The notes under the pieces were generated by a model. That model was not told the origin of the DNA. It worked only from the letters and a program-made list of their open reading frames with translations, and did no database searches. A program made the translations under genes and the position numbers. A DNA stretch of 11,357 nt from Promethearchaeota archaeon (lineage in GTDB: Archaea > Asgardarchaeota > Lokiarchaeia > Sigynarchaeales > SOKP01). Shown one piece after another: positions 6,931 to 11,357 of the stretch. The first letter of the stretch is position 1. Every line of letters begins with the position of its first letter. The stretch is from assembly GCA_019894735.1 (NCBI GenBank), contig JAGXOB010000071.1, positions 1 to 11,357 on the forward strand, in the 5' to 3' direction.

Positions 6931-7731
6931 ATGGAATTATCCCTTTATGTTGTCTTTATGCTATTATTTCTAGGATTTCTCTCCGGGATGCTTTCTTCAA
7001 TTACGGGAATTGGAGGTGGTGTTTTTTTCGTTTCTATCATAACGCTACTCTTTTTAATCCCTATTAACATAGCAGTAGATACGAGTACATTCATAATTCT
7101 TTTTTCAAGTTTAGCAGGATTTATAACCTATTTACGACAGAAAAGAACAAATATTAAGCTTTCACTATTTTTTAGTATATTTTCTATATTCGGAAGTTTT
7201 CTAGCCACTGTTTTATTTTCATTTGTTACAATTGATAATTATATTTTAAAAATGCTATTTGCTGTAACTTTACTAGTTGCGGGGTCAAATATGATTTACA
7301 GAACTATAAAGACGAGAAATATGAACGAAATCCAAGAGGTTAATTATGTCGATTTCTCCTTAACCAATCAAGATCATAAAGTCAGCTTTAAAAAGGCTAT
7401 TCCGTTATTCATGTTAGCGGGATTTGTGGCAAATTTTCTAGGAATTGGTGGTGGTATAATAAACACTCCATCGCTTCATATTATCCTAAATTTCCCGATT
7501 CACAATTCTACCGCGATCTCAACATCCATAATTTTTTTCACTGCTATATACAATACAGTTATAAAGAGCTTAACAGGTCAGATCGATTACGTAATAGGAC
7601 TTCTAATTGCAATCGGTTCGATTTTGGGATCGATATTAGGTGCTAAAATATCAAAGAAGATGCCTAAAACCTACTTACAGCTCTTAGTTTCAGTTGTTTT
7701 GATAAGTTTAGCGATAAGAATGTTTTTCTAA
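6931..7731 (+). CDS. TauE/SafE-family membrane transporter (TSUP)
   Basis: The 266-residue membrane protein has about eight hydrophobic segments in two similar halves. Each half begins with the TSUP signature: TGIGGGVF at residues 25-32 and LGIGGGIINTPSL at about 170-182. The family, often annotated as sulfite exporter TauE/SafE, moves small organic or sulfur-containing anions such as sulfite, sulfoacetate or sulfolactate across the cytoplasmic membrane. The substrate here is unknown because neither neighbour is a sulfur enzyme. The two halves are joined by a hydrophilic loop at about residues 128-153. The length is normal and no residue appears missing. The ATG at 6931 is preceded by an AT-rich box at about 6892-6905 that would give a very short leader. 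It is divergent from the zinc-ribbon gene and convergent with the AbrB-PhoU gene. Confidence 0.88.
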   Translation: MELSLYVVFMLLFLGFLSGMLSSITGIGGGVFFVSIITLLFLIPINIAVDTSTFIILFSSLAGFITYLRQKRTNIKLSLFFSIFSIFGSFLATVLFSFVTIDNYILKMLFAVTLLVAGSNMIYRTIKTRNMNEIQEVNYVDFSLTNQDHKVSFKKAIPLFMLAGFVANFLGIGGGIINTPSLHIILNFPIHNSTAISTSIIFFTAIYNTVIKSLTGQIDYVIGLLIAIGSILGSILGAKISKKMPKTYLQLLVSVVLISLAIRMFF

Positions 7732-7747
7732 ATGGGTCCTTCTTATA

Positions 7748-7766
7748 TTAATAAAAAATTTATTAA
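7748..7766. terminator. AT-only inverted repeat between convergent genes
   Basis: TTAATAAA and TTTATTAA form perfect 8-base arms around three A bases, in the 43-base gap between two convergent stop codons. It could serve as a bidirectional end signal, since it presents AT-rich sequence to both strands. A hairpin made only of AT pairs is weak, so this is tentative. Confidence 0.3.
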
Positions 7767-7774
7767 GAAATTGA

Positions 7775-8662
7775 TTAGATTAATCCTGCCATATCCTTGC
7801 ATCGTTCAGCAATCCCGATCAAACTTTTGATTTTGTCATGGTCGTTAATATCGAGGGTAGCAAGTAGATCATTTGCCTTCTCGATTAATGGGTACTTCTT
7901 CAACCATACATAATAGGATAGTTTTGAATCGCGTTTTAAATAGGCATCCATCACTTCTTTAAAATATTGATGGATTTCTTCAAAAAATGGTATTACTACA
8001 GGGGATAATCTTAAAAATTTTAGAATTTTACCGATCTCCTCAGCTTTTCCGCAAAAGATACGATAATCCATTGCTTCTAAGGGGGTAAAATCACTATCTT
8101 CTGTCACATATATCCCTGTTCGAAGGTAGGCTCGAATATGCATTACCAATATGAAGTAAAACTTTCTTAATTGATCAAAATTATAATCTAAGTCTTTAAA
8201 TGTTTCTTGTTTTACGTCTTCAAACATATCTGCTATTAAATAAAGAAGACGTTGAATCAATTTGCCCGTTGGTATCTTTTTATACCCAAAGTTCTCTACA
8301 ACAATTCTTTGATTTGTTTCTTCTGTAATTTCAGTATTTGGAAGTCCGTTGACCCAATATCTTATTTGGTTTCTTAAACTCTTGTTAATTACTTTATCTG
8401 AAATAATAACTATGTGTGTTTGCCCAGATAAGATATTTTTTACCACCTCTTTAACCACATATGGATTAGATTCTAAGATTAATTTGTCACTATCTTTTTT
8501 CGAGGGCCTAAGCTCGGGAGTTATGTTTAAAGATCCATCGCTATTCAGATCCATAGCAACTGAAGATTCTTTATTTAATTTATAGTTTTCAGTCCATTTT
8601 TTAGGTAAACTCACCACAAGTGAGCCACCTAACTTTTGTATTTTTCTGTATATCCGTTCCAT
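7775..8662 (-). CDS. AbrB-PhoU family regulator (archaeal phosphate uptake regulator type)
   Basis: The 295-residue protein joins an N-terminal SpoVT/AbrB swapped-hairpin DNA-binding domain to a C-terminal helical region of PhoU type, an architecture typical of archaea. The AbrB part (about residues 1-50) starts MERIYRKIQKLGGSLVVSLP, with the RKIQxxGGS and VSLPKKW features of this subgroup. From about residue 95 the sequence is all helical and rich in charged and aromatic residues, as in PhoU bundles. Such proteins are often annotated as phosphate uptake regulators, but no pst transporter genes are present here, so the regulon is unknown. The gene appears leaderless: a minus-strand TATA-like element at 8686-8692 places transcription near its ATG. 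The repeats in that same promoter make autoregulation through the AbrB domain plausible. The divergent partner is a tiny uncharacterised ORF. Confidence 0.85.
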   Translation of the reverse strand: MERIYRKIQKLGGSLVVSLPKKWTENYKLNKESSVAMDLNSDGSLNITPELRPSKKDSDKLILESNPYVVKEVVKNILSGQTHIVIISDKVINKSLRNQIRYWVNGLPNTEITEETNQRIVVENFGYKKIPTGKLIQRLLYLIADMFEDVKQETFKDLDYNFDQLRKFYFILVMHIRAYLRTGIYVTEDSDFTPLEAMDYRIFCGKAEEIGKILKFLRLSPVVIPFFEEIHQYFKEVMDAYLKRDSKLSYYVWLKKYPLIEKANDLLATLDINDHDKIKSLIGIAERCKDMAGLI

Positions 8663-8685
8663 ATTACAACAGAAGATAATTATTT

Positions 8686-8692
8686 ATATATA
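8686..8692 (-). promoter_or_regulatory. TATA-like box for the AbrB-PhoU gene
   Basis: A seven-base alternating AT stretch lies about 27 bases from the ATG at 8662. Transcription would start at or next to the start codon, giving a leaderless mRNA. It overlaps the first unit of the promoter repeat array, so binding there would block transcription. Confidence 0.4.
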
Positions 8693-8727
8693 CTTTTCTA
8701 TTTTGTATATATACTTTATACAGAAAG

Positions 8728-8735
8728 TATATATT
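8728..8735 (+). promoter_or_regulatory. TATA-like box for the small-ORF unit
   Basis: TATATATT on the plus strand lies about 37 bases before the ATG at 8769. It would start transcription near 8758, leaving a leader of about ten bases. It overlaps the right arm of the palindrome, so the small-ORF unit and the regulator gene may be controlled together. Confidence 0.35.
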
Positions 8736-8768
8736 ACTTTTCTAATTTATTTCTAATAGTGAATAAAT

Positions 8769-8933
8769 ATGGCATTAGTAAACAAAAAAGTTAGTTTGAA
8801 TAGTAAAAAATTATCTCGAGCGATGAAGGATTCTAGATTTGATAGTAAATACTTTGAAAACAAAGAAAAACTCCTCAAAAGCATATCCTTTAAGCGGGAT
8901 ATCAATAAAAATTCATTTAATTATACAATTTAG
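8769..8933 (+). CDS. Small basic ORF, uncharacterised
   Basis: I do not recognise this 54-residue frame. It starts MALVNKKVSLNSKK and is rich in Lys, Ser and Asn, with no transmembrane segment and no Cys motif. It is supported mainly by context: it has the first ATG downstream of a TATA-like box in a divergent promoter. It ends at 8933, where another frame (ending at 9075) that overlaps it continues with sequence of similar lysine-rich character. The two may be one gene of about 100 codons broken by a +1 shift near 8840-8935, or two small genes. It could also be chance, as open frames of this size are not rare. Confidence 0.35.
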   Translation: MALVNKKVSLNSKKLSRAMKDSRFDSKYFENKEKLLKSISFKRDINKNSFNYTI

Positions 8934-8946
8934 GTGTAAAAAAAGA

Positions 8947-9075
8947 ATGGAATATAAAACTGTCAAGAAAAAAAACCAAAAACTCTCGTTTTTTGAAAGA
9001 GCACAATACGTTCCAAAGACTTACAGATACTTAGAGTCTTTTTTTGAAAATATGAATAATGTATATGATTTATAA
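8947..9075 (+). CDS. Small ORF or 3' part of a frameshifted small gene
   Basis: From the ATG at 8947 this frame encodes 42 residues. It is lysine-rich at first and then aromatic (KLSFFERAQYVPKTYRYLES), a sequence that looks like a real folded helix rather than random AT-rich translation. The frame is open further left, to a TTG at 8839, overlapping the preceding small ORF in a different register. No Shine-Dalgarno sequence precedes the ATG at 8947. A nine-base T run follows the stop by 5 bases, as expected at the end of a transcript. No family is recognised. Confidence 0.35.
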   Translation: MEYKTVKKKNQKLSFFERAQYVPKTYRYLESFFENMNNVYDL

Positions 9076-9080
9076 AATCA

Positions 9081-9089
9081 TTTTTTTTT
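9081..9089 (+). terminator. T run after the small-ORF unit
   Basis: Nine T bases start 5 bases past the stop at 9075, and further T-rich sequence follows to about 9102. This is the arrangement expected of an archaeal T-tract terminator. It gives modest support to a short transcription unit at about 8758-9090. Confidence 0.4.
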
Positions 9090-9152
9090 AATTTCTTTTT
9101 CTAATTTACTGTATCCCGATTTCTATTTCCTTATTTATGAGTTTTCTTAATA

Positions 9153-9164
9153 TTTTTAAATAAT
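9153..9164 (+). promoter_or_regulatory. TATA-like box for the crotonase gene
   Basis: TTTTTAAATAAT lies about 60 bases before the TTG start. Transcription near 9185 would leave a leader of about 33 bases that contains the AGGGAGA ribosome-binding sequence. Confidence 0.35.
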
Positions 9165-9205
9165 TGATTATGATAGAACTCAAACGCAATTTTAAAAACG
9201 ATAAT

Positions 9206-9212
9206 AGGGAGA
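9206..9212 (+). promoter_or_regulatory. Ribosome binding site that fixes the TTG start of the crotonase
   Basis: AGGGAGA lies 5 bases before the TTG at 9218. A TAA in the same frame directly precedes the TTG at 9215-9217, so no longer N-terminus is possible. The next in-frame ATG would cut well into the crotonase domain. Confidence 0.6.
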
Positions 9213-9217
9213 TTTAA

Positions 9218-10009
9218 TTGGATAAGAAAGTAGAATTTAAAATAGAAAACAACATAGCAACTATTAAGTTAATAGATGCTGATAATTATAATCCGCTAAG
9301 TAAAGAATCTGGGAAACAACTATTAAAAATATTAGAAGATCTTCAAGATAATAATGAGATTCGAGCTATAATAATCACTGGTACTGGAAAGGCATTTTCT
9401 GCTGGAGGAAATGTAAAACAATTCAAAGAAAGTATTGAAGAAGGGAATCCTGGTCAATTGATGGATGACTTAACAAAGGATCTATATAAAATTGCTCAAG
9501 TATTACGACTTTATGACAAACCTGTTATTGCGGCGGTTAATGGTTGGGCTGTCGGAGCAGGAATGAATTTGGCATTGTCTTGTGATATCGTTATCGCCTC
9601 AGAAAAAGCAAGGTTCAGGCAGTCGTTTTCCAAACTAGCACTAATTCCTGGTTTTGCAGGTAGTATCCTCCTGAGTCGACAATTGACTTGGCAACAAGCA
9701 TCTGAAATGGCTTTTTTTGGAGACACCTATACTGCCGAACAGATGAAATCACTTGGACTTGTTAATAAAATTGTACCTCCAGAAAAATTAGATGAAATCG
9801 CTTTGGAATGGGCTCAACGATTAGCAAATGGTCCCACACTTACATACGCAAGAACTAAAAAACTATTCTTTGCCGCCCTTAGCACTCCCTTAGAAGAACA
9901 TTTAGAGCATGAGCGCCAAATGCAAATTAAATCGGCAGAATCGGAAGATTATAAAATTGGAGTATATGCACTAACAGAAAAAAAGGAACCGAAATTTGTA
10001 GGAAAATAG
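9218..10009 (+). CDS. Enoyl-CoA hydratase/isomerase (crotonase) family protein
   Basis: This 263-residue protein is full length for the crotonase fold, a cytoplasmic enzyme family acting on acyl-CoA thioesters. The CoA and oxyanion-hole region is clear: GKAFSAGGNVKQF at 57-69 and NGWAVGAGMNLALSCDIVIA at 108-127. The positions that hold the two catalytic glutamates of classical enoyl-CoA hydratases are Asn117 and Phe137, so simple hydration is unlikely. The 'ARFRQSFSKLALIP' stretch (131-144) resembles PaaG-like isomerases, but their catalytic Asp after the Pro is Gly145 here. The oxyanion fold is intact, so it may be an isomerase, thioesterase or other crotonase using a different acid. The start is TTG with a good upstream AGGGAGA. 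It begins a plus-strand run with the UbiA-like and MFS genes; a link to aryl-CoA metabolism is only suggestive. Confidence 0.85.
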   Translation: MDKKVEFKIENNIATIKLIDADNYNPLSKESGKQLLKILEDLQDNNEIRAIIITGTGKAFSAGGNVKQFKESIEEGNPGQLMDDLTKDLYKIAQVLRLYDKPVIAAVNGWAVGAGMNLALSCDIVIASEKARFRQSFSKLALIPGFAGSILLSRQLTWQQASEMAFFGDTYTAEQMKSLGLVNKIVPPEKLDEIALEWAQRLANGPTLTYARTKKLFFAALSTPLEEHLEHERQMQIKSAESEDYKIGVYALTEKKEPKFVGK

Positions 10010-10066
10010 TAAAATCCTAAATTTTTTTACTTTATTAATTTTTAATTCATTATAACATATCTTCAC

Positions 10067-10071
10067 GTGAT
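10067..10071 (+). promoter_or_regulatory. Shine-Dalgarno GTGAT that decides the start of the UbiA-like gene
   Basis: GTGAT matches the archaeal anti-Shine-Dalgarno and lies 7 bases before the ATG at 10079. The GTG in it could itself be read as a start codon four codons further upstream, but its spacing fits a ribosome-binding site better. Confidence 0.5.
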
Positions 10072-10078
10072 TCTTTCT

Positions 10079-10894
10079 ATGAGTAGTGGATTTAGATTAT
10101 TGAGAATAGAATACCTTTTTAGCGTACTTGTACCCTGTCTACTCAGCATTTATCTTAATAACTACGAGATCATTGATCACATTTGGATATTGGCTGGATT
10201 TGCCTTTTATGCTATTACGGGGAACACTTTGAACGATGTAATAGATATGAAGGATCCAAACGAAAAAGAAACGCTCAAAAGAGTCGAAGGCTATAGTCGT
10301 AAAGAAGTTCTAACAATTTCTCTAGCGAGTTTCTTAATAGGAACGATGTGTTTTACGAATAGCATTATACTATATCCAATTCTAGGTATCTATTTAGTAA
10401 TTATTGTTATTTTAGTTGTAATTTACTGCCTCTTCAAATCGCTTGTAATCATTAACCATATCTTTTTAGGGATATCCCACATAGTATTACCTTGGTTGAT
10501 GATTAAAATTAATGCTGACGATTTAGCTTTGTTTTTTTTTCCTAATCTGGACTTATCTGAATTACTAATTTTACTTTCTATAGCTTCAGTTGGGTATACG
10601 GGACAAATGTTACACGAGTTAATCGATGGAGATTCGTTGTCAAAATTATCTCCTAGAGCATCTCAACTAGTCATATGGATTGCCTCTATAACATCGCTCG
10701 TAATTACCTTGTTTTCTTTTTTAGTCACCCAAAAGATTATATTTCTTCCTATAATCTTCTTTCCTTTTGGAATTTTATACATTTTTAGGAAACCTCGAAC
10801 CGATTTATTAGGAAGAACCGCCCTAAAGGATGTAGGAATTATTTTAGGAAATCTTATACTCGTTTACGTTTTTATATTAATCATAACTCCTTAA
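10079..10894 (+). CDS. UbiA-like prenyltransferase family membrane protein
   Basis: The 271-residue product has about eight or nine hydrophobic segments and the outline of the UbiA superfamily, membrane enzymes that join polyprenyl groups to aromatic or lipid acceptors. The first Asp-rich motif is present as NDVIDMKD at residues 52-59 (Asn52, Asp53, Asp56, Asp59), with the last spacing one residue shorter than the classic NDxxDxxxD. The usual RPLPSG stretch after it is replaced by KRVEGYSRKE. The second motif is weak: HELIDGD at 179-185 stands where KDIEDxxGD is normal. Family membership is likely, but the donor and acceptor are unknown and the activity may differ from the norm. I prefer the ATG at 10079 over the GTG at 10067 because of the GTGAT site. 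The MFS gene starts 20 bases after its stop, so the two are probably co-transcribed. Confidence 0.7.
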   Translation: MSSGFRLLRIEYLFSVLVPCLLSIYLNNYEIIDHIWILAGFAFYAITGNTLNDVIDMKDPNEKETLKRVEGYSRKEVLTISLASFLIGTMCFTNSIILYPILGIYLVIIVILVVIYCLFKSLVIINHIFLGISHIVLPWLMIKINADDLALFFFPNLDLSELLILLSIASVGYTGQMLHELIDGDSLSKLSPRASQLVIWIASITSLVITLFSFLVTQKIIFLPIIFFPFGILYIFRKPRTDLLGRTALKDVGIILGNLILVYVFILIITP

Positions 10895-10914
10895 AATAAC
10901 CATTTTAAAAAACA

Positions 10915-11357
10915 ATGGCTGAAAAAATATCAAAAAGAATTACGCTAAGTGTAATAATGATAACTCTTGCAGGTCAGCTTGCTTGGGGTGTTGAGAACCA
11001 GTTTTTTAACGTATTTATGTACAATGTAATAGCGCCTATACCAATGTTCATTTCTATTATGGTAGCGGCAAGTGCTATTACTGCAACAATAACAAGTATA
11101 GTTATGGGGGCATTAAGCGATATTAAAGGAAAAAGGAAAACCTTTATAATCATAGGTTTTGTATTTTGGACCATTACAACAGCAATTTTTCCCCTGTCAG
11201 GACTTTTAACGCCATATAATGTTATTTTAGCGGTAATTCTAGCAATCTTATTCGATTGCGTCATGACTTTTTTTGGTTCTACTGCTTATGATGCTAATTT
11301 TAATGCGTATGTAACAGATATAACTACTTATCTTATGGAGAAAATGAAAAACATGAA
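10915..11357 (+). CDS. MFS transporter, N-terminal part (cut by window end)
   Basis: An ATG at 10915 opens a frame that stays open to the window end, giving 147 residues of a major facilitator superfamily protein. Four hydrophobic helices are visible. Between helices 2 and 3 lies the superfamily motif A, GALSDIKGKRK at about residues 64-74. The stretch GSTAYDANFNAYVTDIT at about 121-137 recalls the glycoside-pentoside-hexuronide/SLC45-type branch, where 'NAYVTD' leads into an Arg-Gly-Lys segment. Here the last residues read TYLMEKMKNM, without that Arg-Gly, which could be true divergence or sequence error near the edge. The substrate cannot be told from this part. No Shine-Dalgarno sequence is seen; with 20 bases to the UbiA-like gene it is probably translated from the same transcript. 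Confidence 0.8.
   Translation, partial: MAEKISKRITLSVIMITLAGQLAWGVENQFFNVFMYNVIAPIPMFISIMVAASAITATITSIVMGALSDIKGKRKTFIIIGFVFWTITTAIFPLSGLLTPYNVILAVILAILFDCVMTFFGSTAYDANFNAYVTDITTYLMEKMKNM

Larger units (their letters stand above)
8686..8744. repeat. TATATACTTT repeats with an 11-base-arm palindrome in a divergent promoter
   Basis: Three related units lie here: TATATACTTTTCTA at 8687-8700, TATATACTTTATAC at 8708-8721 and TATATTACTTTTCTA at 8730-8744. Their ACTTT cores are 21 and 23 bases apart, about two helical turns. In addition ATATATACTTT (8707-8717) and AAAGTATATAT (8724-8734) form a perfect inverted repeat around 6 bases. The cluster lies between the start of the AbrB-PhoU gene and a small divergent ORF, so it overlaps both likely promoters. 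It looks like an operator array, possibly for the AbrB-domain protein itself; that link is inferred from position. Confidence 0.5.

Noticed and set aside
8349..8585. A 78-codon plus-strand open frame inside the AbrB-PhoU gene.
   Set aside because: It lies wholly within a well-supported gene on the other strand, has no promoter or ribosome site, and its composition is that of an antisense reading.
9170..9217. A 15-codon frame, ATG at 9170 to TAA at 9217, directly in front of and in frame with the crotonase TTG start; possible leader peptide.
   Set aside because: The likely TATA box at 9153-9164 would start transcription near 9185, downstream of this ATG, and the crotonase domain is complete without it. 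It is more simply chance.
10974..11264. A 96-codon minus-strand open frame at the right end.
   Set aside because: The plus strand here encodes a clear MFS transporter with motif A; the minus-strand frame is its antisense shadow.
1..11357. CRISPR array, tRNA or rRNA gene, insertion sequence or attachment site.
   Set aside because: I saw no regularly spaced long repeats, no cloverleaf-like or rRNA segments, no transposase frame and no terminal inverted repeats.

Overview
The window is low-GC DNA (roughly 30% by eye) that reads as archaeal. Several starts appear leaderless or nearly so, with AT-rich TATA-like boxes about 25-30 bases upstream of the expected transcription start. One regulator has the archaeal AbrB-PhoU architecture, there is a separate ADP-forming acyl-CoA synthetase alpha subunit, and there is a UbiA-like membrane protein. 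AT-richness and gene style would fit an Asgard (Lokiarchaeia-like) genome, but that placement is an inference and nothing here proves it.

Layout. Bases 1-79 may hold the last codons of a truncated gene. Bases 80-658 are a long AT-rich intergenic stretch with two T-tracts and a small repeat/palindrome cluster. Bases 659-4551 form a tight plus-strand operon: iorB, iorA (8-base overlap) and an ADP-forming acyl-CoA synthetase alpha-type gene that starts at the end of iorA. A membrane acyltransferase-like gene (4676-5773) follows and converges on a minus-strand tandem ACT-domain gene (5804-6226). Next is a minus-strand zinc-ribbon/coiled-coil protein (6388-6783), divergent from a TauE/SafE-type transporter (6931-7731). 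That transporter converges on a minus-strand AbrB-PhoU regulator (7775-8662). The regulator's promoter region carries an AT palindrome and repeats, and it diverges from one or two very small uncharacterised ORFs (8769-9075) that end just before a T-run. The right end holds a plus-strand run: a crotonase-family protein (9218-10009), a UbiA-like membrane protein (10079-10894) and the start of an MFS transporter (10915 to the window end).

How the genes work together. The clearest functional unit is at the left. Indolepyruvate:ferredoxin oxidoreductase converts aryl-2-oxoacids from transaminated aromatic amino acids into aryl-acyl-CoA plus reduced ferredoxin. An ADP-forming acyl-CoA synthetase can then turn the CoA thioester into acid plus ATP. 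The tandem ACT protein nearby belongs to a type often found beside IOR genes and may sense an amino acid or aryl acid. No beta (ATP-grasp) subunit is visible in the window, so the alpha subunit must pair with a distant gene or do something else. The rest is mixed housekeeping and transport. The least explained parts are the small-ORF unit at 8769-9090 with its promoter repeats, and a crotonase lacking the usual acidic catalytic residues.
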